This document shows, one piece after another, positions 26,201-35,338 of a stretch of DNA of 64,000 nucleotides. The position numbers and the translations under genes were made by a program. Numbering within the stretch: the stretch's first letter is position 1; each line of letters opens with the position of its first letter. Location: contig NZ_JANTOO010000009.1 of assembly GCF_024753545.1 (NCBI RefSeq), positions 62,001 to 126,000 of the forward strand. The letters run 5' to 3'. The notes below the pieces were generated by a model. It made no database searches, was not told the DNA's origin, and was given only the letters and a program-made list of their open reading frames with translations. Source of the stretch: Lysinibacillus pinottii (GTDB lineage: Bacteria > Bacillota > Bacilli > Bacillales_A > Planococcaceae).

Positions 26201-26761
26201 TTGATTGGTTTGTATTTGCTCTTCAGTTATTTAATAGGAAACTTCATGACAGCATTTTTCGTTGGAAAGATATATGGTGTTAATTTACAGGAAGAACGCA
26301 GTAAAAACTTAGGTGCGCGCAATGCGGGAAGCGTCCTTGGCAAGAAGGCCTTTTTTATGACATTTCTAGGTGATACCATGAAAGGTGCACTGGTGGTAAG
26401 TTTAGGGCGCTTATGGCATTTAGAAGAATGGGTCATTGTTAGTGGAGCAGCCTGTGTCATTGCAGGGCACTTATATCCATTCTGGCTGAAATGTAAAGGA
26501 GGAAAAGGAGTCGCAACTTTTATTGGAGTTGGCCTCGCTCTATCAACAAGCTTGTTTTTATGGATGATTGCAGGTACGGCGGCCGTGCTTATATGCACAA
26601 GGAGCTTAACATTAGGCATGGTTGGAGGTTTTATTTTTTATGTTGGCGCTATCATACAATCGGGTCAATTAGAGGCCTATGCACTTTTGATTATTGCAAT
26701 CGTGTGTATGATCATAAGACATATGTCTAATATTAAGGAGTCATGGAAAAGAGGGAAGTAA
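26201..26761 (+). CDS. PlsY-family acyltransferase paralogue
   Basis: A 186-aa membrane protein with about five helices that matches PlsY, the acyl-phosphate:glycerol-3-phosphate acyltransferase. Family motifs are present in altered form: SKNLGARNAGSVLGK in place of the usual SGNxGATNxLR, GGKGVATFIGV, and HMSNIKE near the end in place of the usual H..NI+R. The divergence and the adjoining acyltransferase-aminotransferase fusion suggest a second, specialised PlsY with another acceptor. The start is TTG with AAGGGGG upstream. The stop lies 4 bases before the next gene. Confidence 0.85.
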   Translation: MIGLYLLFSYLIGNFMTAFFVGKIYGVNLQEERSKNLGARNAGSVLGKKAFFMTFLGDTMKGALVVSLGRLWHLEEWVIVSGAACVIAGHLYPFWLKCKGGKGVATFIGVGLALSTSLFLWMIAGTAAVLICTRSLTLGMVGGFIFYVGAIIQSGQLEAYALLIIAIVCMIIRHMSNIKESWKRGK

Positions 26762-26765
26762 CGAG

Positions 26766-28307
26766 ATGTATTGGTGTAAAATAGCTCAAACAAATGAAGA
26801 GTATGAGGCGATTGCGCGATTAAATTATGAGACATTTGTGGAAGAAATTCCACAGCATGAGCCCAATAAGCAAAGACTAAAAATTGACAGATTCCATCAG
26901 GAAAATACATATATAGTAGTGTATAAAAAAACAGAATTAATCGGAATGGTAGCATTTAGAGATCAAAGACCCTTTTCGATGGATGAAAAAATTGGTAAGG
27001 TAGAGCAATTTTTACCGGAAGAGATTTGTGGCAAGATTTGTGAAATACGTCTACTTGCTGTGAAAAAAAATTATCGAACTGGGCGAGTCCTATGGAGGCT
27101 CACACAAGCTTTAAACACATTTGCCTATGAAAAGGGCTACACCGCAGCAGTAATTTCAGGAACAACGCGTGAAGAAAAGCTCTATAAGCAAATGGGCTTT
27201 CAACAATTTGCACCAGCTGTTGGAGCAAAGGATGCACAGTTTTTACCAATGGTGCTTACTAGAGATGTATTTGAGCATGACCTACAACGTAGGCTTGCAA
27301 AAGATGACTATACTTTTTATCCTGGACCTGTTAAGCAATTGGAGACAATTGGTTATACCAATTTATCGCATCGTTCGTTAAATTTTAAGGCAATCTATGA
27401 ACGAGTACAACAACAGCTACTACATTTAGCGAATACTAAGCATGTTGGAATAATCGTTGGAACTGGAACTTTGGCCAATGAAGTGATGCTTGCTCAACTA
27501 CACGCTCAGCAACTAGGAAAAGGTCTTATTTTAACAAATGGAGAATTTGGTGAACGGTTAAGAAAACAAGCGGTCCGTTGGTCTTTAGATTTTGATGCAG
27601 CAGAACAACAATGGGGAACAATTTTTGATTACGAGAAAATAGCATCGTTGCTAGAAAATGGAGCATATCAGTGGATGTTGGTAGTGCATGGGGAAACCTC
27701 AACGGGGACTTGCAATGATTTAGAGAGTCTTGGTCATTTGGCAAAGTGTTATAATGTAAAACTTTGTGTAGATAGCATCAGTACGTTTGGGGCTATGCCA
27801 TTTTCGTTACAGGACTGTTATTTAGCTACCGCAGTGAGTGGGAAAGCAATTGGGGCAATGAGTGGGCTAGCATTTGTATTTTCACAATATTTAGCACAAT
27901 CCACCACTACATTGCCTGCATACTTGGACTTAGCAAATTACCACCAAGGCGCCATACCCTTTACGCTTCCAGCCGTGTTGCTCGGAAATTTAGATGAGTC
28001 ATTACAAGCCTATCCAGTCCGCTATGCGCAGCTACAGCAACGTTTTGAGGCGCTACTGCAGCTACCATATATGCACTTTCAATTACCAACAACTCAGTAC
28101 CCAATGCTTATAACGATTCAACTGCCAGAAACACTCTCAAACTTACACATCGATTTAGCCTTAAATGGACTTTTGGCTCATGGTGATAGCCCATATTTAC
28201 GCCAAAGAGGATTCCTTCAATTCGCAGTCATTCAGCCCGATTTCGAAGACGCCCTTGTACGTCTTCATGAAGTGCTGCACTATTATGAACAAATAACCGA
28301 GGCATAA
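26766..28307 (+). CDS. Fusion of N-acyltransferase (GNAT/AHL-synthase-like) and class V aminotransferase
   Basis: A 513-aa two-domain enzyme. Residues ~1-165 resemble the N-acyl amino acid / acyl-homoserine-lactone synthase branch of GNAT enzymes (CEIRLLAVKKNYRTGRVLW, YKQMGFQ). Residues ~180-510 form a PLP-dependent class V aminotransferase of the alanine-glyoxylate / aminoethylphosphonate type, opening with FYPGPV; the PLP aspartate is in CVDSIST (Asp336) and the Schiff-base lysine in AVSGKAIG (Lys360). Four bases separate it from the PlsY paralogue, so the pair probably makes an unusual amino-containing lipid or signal. The product is unknown. Confidence 0.8.
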   Translation: MYWCKIAQTNEEYEAIARLNYETFVEEIPQHEPNKQRLKIDRFHQENTYIVVYKKTELIGMVAFRDQRPFSMDEKIGKVEQFLPEEICGKICEIRLLAVKKNYRTGRVLWRLTQALNTFAYEKGYTAAVISGTTREEKLYKQMGFQQFAPAVGAKDAQFLPMVLTRDVFEHDLQRRLAKDDYTFYPGPVKQLETIGYTNLSHRSLNFKAIYERVQQQLLHLANTKHVGIIVGTGTLANEVMLAQLHAQQLGKGLILTNGEFGERLRKQAVRWSLDFDAAEQQWGTIFDYEKIASLLENGAYQWMLVVHGETSTGTCNDLESLGHLAKCYNVKLCVDSISTFGAMPFSLQDCYLATAVSGKAIGAMSGLAFVFSQYLAQSTTTLPAYLDLANYHQGAIPFTLPAVLLGNLDESLQAYPVRYAQLQQRFEALLQLPYMHFQLPTTQYPMLITIQLPETLSNLHIDLALNGLLAHGDSPYLRQRGFLQFAVIQPDFEDALVRLHEVLHYYEQITEA

Positions 28308-28335
28308 GCAAGTGCTCCATATGAATACATTGATT

Positions 28336-29304
28336 CTACAGGAAAAAATCCTTTAAATTTAAAGGACTTCCAGTTGTGTTCAGTCCAATTAATAATTTTA
28401 ATCGTGCCTTTTGACCATTGATACCCGTGGCAAATATTGCACCTAAGTCTTCCAGCATTTTACCGCCACCAACATATCCATAGACACCTTCTGCGATACC
28501 ATTAAAGCAGCGGGAAACAAGGATTACAGGGATATTGCGTTGGATCAAGCTCTCAATGCCTTTTACAACAGAAGGAGGGACATTTCCTTGTCCTAATCCT
28601 TCAAGCACCACACCTTCATATTTACATGCGAGCACGACATCAAGTAAATCTTCTTCCATACCAGCATAAACCTTTAGCATAGCTACGCGTTTAGATAAAC
28701 TATTAACGTCTACATATTGACGACGAATTGGCGCATGATGGAACAAAATACGTGATTTTGTAATAAGCCCGATTGGTCCATATTGTGGGGATTGGAAAGT
28801 ATTGACTGAACTTGTGCTCGTTTTCGTTGTATTGACGGCAAGATGTACCTCATCATTCATAACAACTAGAACGCCTTTGTCCCGAGCTTCATCATCGACT
28901 GCTACTCGGATTGCCTCCATCAAATTATAAATGCCATCTGCTCCAAGCTCATTGGATGAGCGCATCGCACCTGTTAGTACGATGGGAATGGCTAAATTTG
29001 TTGTCAGCTCTAAGAAATAGGCAGTTTCTTCTAATGTATCTGTACCATGCGTAATAACAACACCGTCGATTTGCTGGGCTGTAGTTTGCTCTATAATCAA
29101 GTTGCGTAATAGAAGCATTTCTGTTGGCGTGATATGTGGAGAAGGTAGGTTAAAAGCTTCTATTTCAATAATGGTCGCCAATGAATTAAGTTTATTACTC
29201 TCTTTCATGAGAGGGTTTTCTTTGTTGGGCATAACTGCTCCCTCAGCACTCATCGCCATGGAGATTGTGCCGCCAGTATGAATTAATAAAATTGTTTTTT
29301 TCAT
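28336..29304 (-). CDS. ansA: L-asparaginase, type I (AnsA-like)
   Basis: A 322-aa cytoplasmic amidohydrolase converting asparagine to aspartate and ammonia. The first catalytic threonine is in HTGGTISM near the start and the second in VITHGTDTLEETA near residue 87, followed by GAMRSSNELGADG. There is no signal peptide. AAAAGGAG precedes the ATG. It is transcribed alone, divergent from prsW and convergent with the fusion gene. Confidence 0.93.
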   Translation of the reverse strand: MKKTILLIHTGGTISMAMSAEGAVMPNKENPLMKESNKLNSLATIIEIEAFNLPSPHITPTEMLLLRNLIIEQTTAQQIDGVVITHGTDTLEETAYFLELTTNLAIPIVLTGAMRSSNELGADGIYNLMEAIRVAVDDEARDKGVLVVMNDEVHLAVNTTKTSTSSVNTFQSPQYGPIGLITKSRILFHHAPIRRQYVDVNSLSKRVAMLKVYAGMEEDLLDVVLACKYEGVVLEGLGQGNVPPSVVKGIESLIQRNIPVILVSRCFNGIAEGVYGYVGGGKMLEDLGAIFATGINGQKARLKLLIGLNTTGSPLNLKDFFL

Positions 29305-29388
29305 GAAAAATAAAATCTCCTTTTAAAAAGTTTTTTTGTCATTACATGGTATAATAATAGCAGTCTATTGTTGAAAGGAGCCGGCATC

Positions 29389-30063
29389 ATGATCATTTTA
29401 TTATCTGCTGCCATTGCTCCCGGTCTAGCGCTTTTTAGTTATTTCTATTTGCGCAATCAAATGGCTACGGAGCCAAGAAGAACTTTATTGCAAACATTTT
29501 TATACGGTGCATTTTTAACGTTCCCGATTCTGTTTTTACAATATGTACTAACAGAGGAAGGAGTTTTTCGATATTTTTACCTTCAAGACGTTCTTTTTTC
29601 TAGTGTTATTGAAGAATTTTTTAAATGGTTTGTACTATTAATAGCCATCTACAATCATGTAGAATTCGATGATCCATATGACGGTATATTATATGGGGCA
29701 AGTATATCACTTGGTTTTGCCACAATTGAGAACGTACTTTATTTATTATCCTTTGGCTTGGACACAGCATTTATGCGAGCTCTATTACCTGTATCAAGTC
29801 ATGCATTATTTGGCGTAGTAATGGGCTACTATTATGGACGTGCTAAGTTTTCAAAGCTTGCCAAGACAAAAGAAATGATTGCTATGGCGCTTTGTGCACC
29901 AATTGTACTTCACATTCTATACAATACAATATTATCATTTAAAGGTCACTGGATTTATTTAATGATTCCGTTTATGCTGTTTTTATGGTGGTTTGGCTTA
30001 CGAAAAGTGAAACTAGCGCATTACCATCTGGTACAACATTTGCATATGCATAAAAAAATATAA
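29389..30063 (+). CDS. prsW: Intramembrane protease PrsW
   Basis: A 224-aa polytopic membrane protein. The catalytic EExxxK motif appears as VIEEFFKW near residue 77, followed by the YDGILYGASISLGFATIEN motif and a late HALFGVVMGYYYG histidine motif. PrsW makes the first cut in anti-sigma factor RsiW and so activates sigma-W in B. subtilis; this fits the sigma-W-like promoter of yuaF-floT in this window. ATG 29389 follows AAAGGAG. Confidence 0.93.
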   Translation: MIILLSAAIAPGLALFSYFYLRNQMATEPRRTLLQTFLYGAFLTFPILFLQYVLTEEGVFRYFYLQDVLFSSVIEEFFKWFVLLIAIYNHVEFDDPYDGILYGASISLGFATIENVLYLLSFGLDTAFMRALLPVSSHALFGVVMGYYYGRAKFSKLAKTKEMIAMALCAPIVLHILYNTILSFKGHWIYLMIPFMLFLWWFGLRKVKLAHYHLVQHLHMHKKI

Positions 30064-30095
30064 AGCGTAGAAATCGTCAAGATTTCTACGCTTTA
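30061..30095 (+). terminator. Terminator after prsW
   Basis: TAAAGCGTAGAAATC pairs perfectly with GATTTCTACGCTTTA around a short loop, and the prsW stop codon forms the base of the stem. Confidence 0.85.
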
Positions 30096-30159
30096 TTCTT
30101 TTTTATCATGTATAAATTGCCTCATTTGTTTCAAGCTATAAAAAAAAGGAGTGATAAAA

Positions 30160-30993
30160 GTGCGTTTAGTAAGCATACTTTTTGCTTTGATATTAGGAAT
30201 TAGTATAATTGCGATTCCTCAAAATGAAGTGATTGCATTTAGTAACCAGCAAATTACTCGTGGTGCCTATGGAGATGATGTCATTGAATTGCAAGCAAGG
30301 CTACAATACTTAGGTTTTTATAAGAGTAAAATTGATGGGAAATTTGGCTATAACACATACTGGGCATTACGTAATTTCCAAGAGAAATATGGTTTGCCAG
30401 TAGATGGTATCGCTGGAGCGAAGACCAAAAAAACTATAGCTGGTTATTCTGATTACGATGAAAAATGGGTGAAAGCGCAATTAAATGCTGGTAATCAATT
30501 TACCTATTATGGTGGTATTCCGCTCGATCAGCAAGTGAATAAAGGAACTAGTACAGGTAGTGGTGCTGGCAGTGGCGGAGGAAATAGTAGTGGTACTACT
30601 AATAACAATGGAACACAGACACAAGTTCCTCCAAAATATACAGAACGTGATTTACAGTTAATGGCGAATGCTGTGTATGGAGAAGCTAGGGGAGAGCCGT
30701 ATGAGGGACAAGTAGCAGTAGCCGCAGTTATTTTAAACCGTTTAGAAAGTCCTGATTTCCCAAATACTATTTCCGGAATTATATTTCAGCCTTTAGCGTT
30801 TACAGCGGTAGCAGATGGACAAATTTGGTTAGAGCCTAATGATAGAGCAAAAGAAGCTGTTATTGATGCAATGAATGGCTGGGACCCATCTGAAAATGCA
30901 TTGTATTATTTCAATCCGAAAACAGCAACAAGTAAATGGATTTGGTCACGTCCGCAAATTAAACAAATTGGAGAGCATATTTTCTGTTCATAG
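30160..30993 (+). CDS. sleB: Spore-cortex-lytic enzyme SleB
   Basis: A 277-aa exported lytic transglycosylase that degrades muramic-lactam cortex during germination. It has a signal peptide (~1-28, ending IAFS), a PG_binding_1 domain (~33-92: RGAYGDDVIELQARLQYLG), a Gly/Ser/Asn linker (~125-155), and a Hydrolase_2 catalytic domain with the conserved VYGEARGEPYEGQVAVAAV and its catalytic Glu. GTG 30160 is placed 8 bases after AAAGGAG, preferred over the GTG nine bases earlier. ypeB, needed for SleB stability, follows. Confidence 0.95.
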   Translation: MRLVSILFALILGISIIAIPQNEVIAFSNQQITRGAYGDDVIELQARLQYLGFYKSKIDGKFGYNTYWALRNFQEKYGLPVDGIAGAKTKKTIAGYSDYDEKWVKAQLNAGNQFTYYGGIPLDQQVNKGTSTGSGAGSGGGNSSGTTNNNGTQTQVPPKYTERDLQLMANAVYGEARGEPYEGQVAVAAVILNRLESPDFPNTISGIIFQPLAFTAVADGQIWLEPNDRAKEAVIDAMNGWDPSENALYYFNPKTATSKWIWSRPQIKQIGEHIFCS

Positions 30994-31008
30994 AAAGGAG
31001 GAACTTAG

Positions 31009-32292
31009 ATGAAAACTTGGCTCGTGGTCTTAACGATAGCTGTTATCGGGTTAGGGGCATATAGTATTGATTTACATGGAGATAAAGAAGATTTACAACG
31101 TACCGTATTAGCACAGTATACAGATAAGTTAACAGATGCATCTGAAAAACTATCTCATCTACAGCGATCAGTATCGCAGTCACTACTGTTTCAAGACGAG
31201 CAGGCAATTCACAGTGAATTAGATTCAGTTTGGCGTTTAAGCTCAGAAGTTCGTTCTTCAATTGCTAATATTCCGATAGGGCAAGAACTATCAAATGAAT
31301 GGATGAATTATTTAGGGCGACTTGGCGATGAAGCGAAGAGAACAGCAAAGACAGGCGATTATGTAGCTTGGCGTGAAAAAATGCCACAGGTTTCTTCGAA
31401 TTTACAAGCGCTGTCTGATGATTGGACAGCCGCAACTGTCGATTTTTATAAACATAATGGAAAAATGGATGTTTGGCTGCAGCAAGTGGATAATAAAAAT
31501 CCAAACACAAACTTTGATAAAGTGAAGGACACGTTAAAAGGTTATGGAGAAAAGGATTTCCCGCTAACATTATCTGAGTCAGACTGGCAAAAAAAGATTG
31601 AGTTAAAAGCTTTACAGGATGCCGAAATTACGGAAAAAGAAGCGTTAGAAAAGGTGAAATATTTATTCCCAGTTATTAAAGACGCGACATTTACTGTAAC
31701 AAAAAGTAGTGACACGGCACCTTATCCGTTCTATCACATACAATTCCACCAAGGGATTCGTTTAGGGTATGTGGATTTAACGGTAAAGGGAGGGCATTTA
31801 CTGTCCTATTTAGTGGAACGTCCTGTTGATGAAGCGAAGCAGTCACAGGAGGAAATCCTCAAAAAAGCCGAAGAATATGTCAAAAAACTTGGCATGAAAG
31901 ATGTAGCCTATGTGGAATCGCGCGAAAATCATCAGGCTTGGCACGTAACATTTGCCCGTGTACATCCAGGGGATAACGCTTTAATTTATGCGGATGGTGT
32001 TCAACTTAAATTAGCTAAAGATACGGGTGAGTTGTTGGGTGCAAACGCGATGGAATACATTCAAGAAGAGAATATTAAAAAACAAACAGCAAAACCAATC
32101 GATTGGAAAACATTCTTCCAAGATGATATTCAAGTCCAAGAAGTAAAAAATATTTATACGGATAATGGGGAATTTGAACAACGTCTATGCTATGAGGTCA
32201 TTGCATTGCGTGATGGTAAAACACAAGAGACATTTAGAATCGTCATTGATGCAGAAAATCATAATGTTTTAAAAGTGGAATATTTAACTTAA
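31009..32292 (+). CDS. ypeB: Germination protein YpeB
   Basis: A 427-aa protein with an N-terminal membrane anchor (~4-19), an extended helical domain, and C-terminal PepSY-type domains (from ~residue 190; repeated segments beginning EKEALEKVKYLFP and EEILKKAEEYVKKLG). YpeB is required for the presence and inhibition of SleB in dormant spores. It lies 15 bases after sleB with AAAGGAGG upstream, the conserved bicistronic arrangement. Confidence 0.95.
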   Translation: MKTWLVVLTIAVIGLGAYSIDLHGDKEDLQRTVLAQYTDKLTDASEKLSHLQRSVSQSLLFQDEQAIHSELDSVWRLSSEVRSSIANIPIGQELSNEWMNYLGRLGDEAKRTAKTGDYVAWREKMPQVSSNLQALSDDWTAATVDFYKHNGKMDVWLQQVDNKNPNTNFDKVKDTLKGYGEKDFPLTLSESDWQKKIELKALQDAEITEKEALEKVKYLFPVIKDATFTVTKSSDTAPYPFYHIQFHQGIRLGYVDLTVKGGHLLSYLVERPVDEAKQSQEEILKKAEEYVKKLGMKDVAYVESRENHQAWHVTFARVHPGDNALIYADGVQLKLAKDTGELLGANAMEYIQEENIKKQTAKPIDWKTFFQDDIQVQEVKNIYTDNGEFEQRLCYEVIALRDGKTQETFRIVIDAENHNVLKVEYLT

Positions 32293-32378
32293 TAATAAGA
32301 AAATACTACCAATTTTTATAGCCAAAATTAATATCTCATGAGATAATTAAACCATATTTTTCGTACGGGGAGATGCTC

Positions 32379-33038
32379 ATGGAGATTAAAATTGGTACAC
32401 AATTACAACTTGAACCTACTTATACAGAGCGTGTGGAGAAATTCCGCTGTAAGGTTGTAGAGCAACAAGATCATATTCTTTATATTGATTATCCAATTAA
32501 TATGGCGACAAAGAAAACAGCATTTTTGATAGATGGCTCTGAATTTAGAGCAACCTTTCGTACCGAGGACAAACAATCATTTGCCTTTAATACAGAGGTA
32601 ATAGGTCGTAAAGCGGGCCATATACCTATGATTATGTTGCATTGCCCAAAGCCAGAGGAATTTATCAAAATTCAACGTCGAGAATATGTCCGTGTTGAAA
32701 CACCAGTGGATGTGGCCGTTCAGTTCAAGGATCACAAATATCAGTTAGTAGCTGCGGATATTAGTGCAGGAGGCTTAGCCCTCATTTTGAAAGGAGAAGT
32801 AGCTTTCGATGATGGCGATGAGGTGAAATTAACAGTTGCCTTGCCGTTTGTCAATGGGGATGTGAAATACGTAATAACAGAGGCAACTGTCGTGCGTATT
32901 TTTGAAAAAGATTCTAAACGAATTGCAACAATCCAGCTGACGGATTCAGATGATGTAGACCAGCAACATATCGTTCGCTTTTGCTTTGAGCGCCAGTTAG
33001 GCAATCGACGTAAAGAATTGAATCCATTTAATGCTTAA
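32379..33038 (+). CDS. ypfA: YpfA/YcgR-like PilZ-domain c-di-GMP effector
   Basis: A 219-aa cytoplasmic protein: an N-terminal YcgR-like domain (~1-95) then a PilZ domain whose c-di-GMP motif is seen as RREYVRVETPVDV (RxxxR) and DISAGGLAL (DxSxxG). In B. subtilis YpfA (DgrA) acts as a c-di-GMP-dependent brake on flagellar motility. I prefer ATG 32379, 6 bases after GGGGAG, over the ATG two codons upstream. Confidence 0.9.
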   Translation: MEIKIGTQLQLEPTYTERVEKFRCKVVEQQDHILYIDYPINMATKKTAFLIDGSEFRATFRTEDKQSFAFNTEVIGRKAGHIPMIMLHCPKPEEFIKIQRREYVRVETPVDVAVQFKDHKYQLVAADISAGGLALILKGEVAFDDGDEVKLTVALPFVNGDVKYVITEATVVRIFEKDSKRIATIQLTDSDDVDQQHIVRFCFERQLGNRRKELNPFNA

Positions 33039-33058
33039 TATGCCGCATAGTAATTTTT

Positions 33059-33090
33059 TAAAAGCCCTCTTCTAGCAGAGGGCTTTTTAT
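33059..33090 (+). terminator. Terminator after ypfA
   Basis: AAAAGCCCTC pairs with GAGGGCTTTT around TTCTAGCA, followed by T. Confidence 0.85.
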
Positions 33091-33134
33091 AGGTTATATG
33101 ATACAATATGAGGTGACAGAAAGTAGGGAAGAAT

Positions 33135-33809
33135 ATGAAGAAAAACATCCAAATTGCGATAGATGGTCCTGCTGGTGCCGGTAAAAGTACTATTGCAAAA
33201 ATTGTTGCTGAGGCACTTGATTTTACTTACATTGATACAGGTGCAATGTATCGAGCAGTTACGTATAAAGCGATGCAACAAAACATACATTTAGATGATG
33301 AAGCAAAATTAGCGGAGATGCTAGCGGCTAGCACCATCGATTTAAAGCCATCTCCACAGGGGCAGCTTGTTTTTTTAGATGGTCATAATGTATCAGCCGA
33401 TATCCGTTCAAATGAAGTCACTTCATCCGTTTCTCAGGTAGCTGCACATGCAAAGGTTCGTGAGTTATTAGTAGCTCAACAACAAAAGCTGGCAGCAAAT
33501 GGTGGCGTCGTAATGGATGGCCGCGATATTGCAACACATGTATTGAAAAATGCAGAGCTAAAGATTTTTATGTCTGCAACGGTAGAGGAACGTGCAAGAA
33601 GACGATTCATAGACAATCAAAAAAGAGGAATCGACTCTTCGCTTGAAAAACTTCAGGAAGAAATTGCATTGCGTGATAAAAAAGATAGTGAACGCGAAGC
33701 ATCACCACTTATCCAAGCAGAAGATGCCATATTTTTAGATACGACAGCATTGTCTATCGATGATGCAGCACAAGCTATTTTAAAATTAGCAGAAGAAAAA
33801 ATGCTATAA
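33135..33809 (+). CDS. cmk: Cytidylate kinase
   Basis: A 224-aa cytosolic kinase phosphorylating CMP and dCMP. The P-loop GPAGAGKST is near residue 11, YIDTGAMYRAVTY gives the CMP-binding region, and MDGRDIATHVLKNAELKIF and ERARRR complete the core. Its place between ypfA and the S1-like gene matches B. subtilis. Confidence 0.96.
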   Translation: MKKNIQIAIDGPAGAGKSTIAKIVAEALDFTYIDTGAMYRAVTYKAMQQNIHLDDEAKLAEMLAASTIDLKPSPQGQLVFLDGHNVSADIRSNEVTSSVSQVAAHAKVRELLVAQQQKLAANGGVVMDGRDIATHVLKNAELKIFMSATVEERARRRFIDNQKRGIDSSLEKLQEEIALRDKKDSEREASPLIQAEDAIFLDTTALSIDDAAQAILKLAEEKML

Positions 33810-33911
33810 ATCCTAAAATTTCAGACATTTTTCGAATTTAAAGGATTTATTTTTGTCTTTGTCTTCAATATCGAATAAAATAGTAAGGGAAGATGCGAAG
33901 GAGGGTTACAT

Positions 33912-35048
33912 ATGTCTGAAGAAATGAACTATGCAGAACAAACGTTTAACGAGGGTGATATCGTCAAAGGTATTGCAGAGCAAGTTGATGAAAAAGCAGT
34001 ATCTGTATCAATTCCGGGTGCACCATTTGATGGTATTATCCCAATCAGCGAATTATCAAGCTTACACATTGAGAAAGCTTCTGATGTCATCTCTGTTGGG
34101 GATGAGTTAGAATTGATGATTACAAAGGTTGAGGAAGAAAATTTTGTCCTATCAAAACGTAAAGTGGATGCTTTAAAAGCATGGGATACACTCGAGCAAC
34201 AATTTACCGCAGGAGAAATTTTTGAAGCGGAAGTAAAGGATATTGTTAAAGGTGGTCTTGTCGTAGATTTAGGTGTACGTGGCTTTGTACCAGCATCACT
34301 TGTAGAAGACTACTTTGTCGATGATTTTGAGGGCTACAAAGGCAAATCATTAAGCTTCAAAATTGTTGAGCTTGATAAAGAAAAGAATCGTCTTATTTTA
34401 TCTCATCGCGCAGTGGTTGAATCAGAAAAGGCATCACAAAAGAAAGACGTTATAAATCAAATCAAGGCTGGCGACGTTTTAGATGGTAAAGTACAGCGTT
34501 TAGCATCATTTGGGGCATTTATTGACCTTGGTGGTATCGATGGTCTTGTCCACATTTCACAAGTGTCTCACGAGCATGTGAGTGATGTAAGTGAAGTTTT
34601 ATCAGAAGGACAAGGTGTAACTGTAAAAGTTCTATCTGTTGATCCAGAAAATGAACGCATTTCATTATCTATTAAAGAAACGATTCCTGGACCGTGGTCT
34701 AATATCGAAGAACGTGCAGCTAAAGGTACGATTTTAGAAGGTAAAGTGAAGCGTCTTACATCATTCGGCGCATTTGTGGAAGTTTTCCCTGGTGTTGAAG
34801 GATTAGTGCACATTTCGCAAATTGCTCACAAACACATTAATACACCACATGAGGCATTAAAAGAAGGACAAGATGTACAAGTAAAAGTCCTTGATGTCAA
34901 TGCTGAGGACGGTAGATTAGCGCTAAGCATTAAAGAATTACTTGAAAATCCAGAAGCAGAAGAAGTGATCGATTACGAATTACCTGAAGAAAACACAGGC
35001 TTCTCATTCGGAGACGTAATTGGCGATCAATTAAAAAATTTTAAATAA
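33912..35048 (+). CDS. ypfD: S1-domain RNA-binding protein (YpfD, RpsA-like)
   Basis: A 378-aa protein with four S1 OB-fold repeats (about residues 15-85, 100-170, 190-258 and 275-345); the last two carry SFGAFIDLGG-DGLVHISQ and SFGAFVEVFPGVEGLVHISQ. Enterobacterial RpsA has six repeats; the four-repeat form is normal in Bacillales, where it is not an essential ribosomal protein. It probably assists mRNA binding or translation. AAGGAGGG precedes ATG. Confidence 0.93.
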   Translation: MSEEMNYAEQTFNEGDIVKGIAEQVDEKAVSVSIPGAPFDGIIPISELSSLHIEKASDVISVGDELELMITKVEEENFVLSKRKVDALKAWDTLEQQFTAGEIFEAEVKDIVKGGLVVDLGVRGFVPASLVEDYFVDDFEGYKGKSLSFKIVELDKEKNRLILSHRAVVESEKASQKKDVINQIKAGDVLDGKVQRLASFGAFIDLGGIDGLVHISQVSHEHVSDVSEVLSEGQGVTVKVLSVDPENERISLSIKETIPGPWSNIEERAAKGTILEGKVKRLTSFGAFVEVFPGVEGLVHISQIAHKHINTPHEALKEGQDVQVKVLDVNAEDGRLALSIKELLENPEAEEVIDYELPEENTGFSFGDVIGDQLKNFK

Positions 35049-35055
35049 GAAGAAC

Positions 35056-35088
35056 GCGAGGATACAAGATTGTATCCTCGCTTTTTTG
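35056..35088 (+). terminator. Terminator after ypfD
   Basis: GCGAGGATACA pairs with TGTATCCTCGC, followed by six T. The ~250 bases to der contain no gene and presumably the der promoter. Confidence 0.92.
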
Positions 35089-35338
35089 TTGGAGTAATGG
35101 AATTCGAAAGTGACGGATAGAACCTTTGGATTAAATAGTAGATAGGATTCAAAAAGCAAAGGATTTATCCTCAAAAAGCCTTCACACATGCTCTCAAAAT
35201 ACATGAAAAAACCGGGAAAATAAATCGTTTGGATTGTTAAAGCCATACATAGCGTTCTACTTTATGGATATGATATGATATAATGGCATTTTTCGTGTAT
35301 AATAGCGAAAGACAAGAAGTTGGAAGGATGAAGTACAG

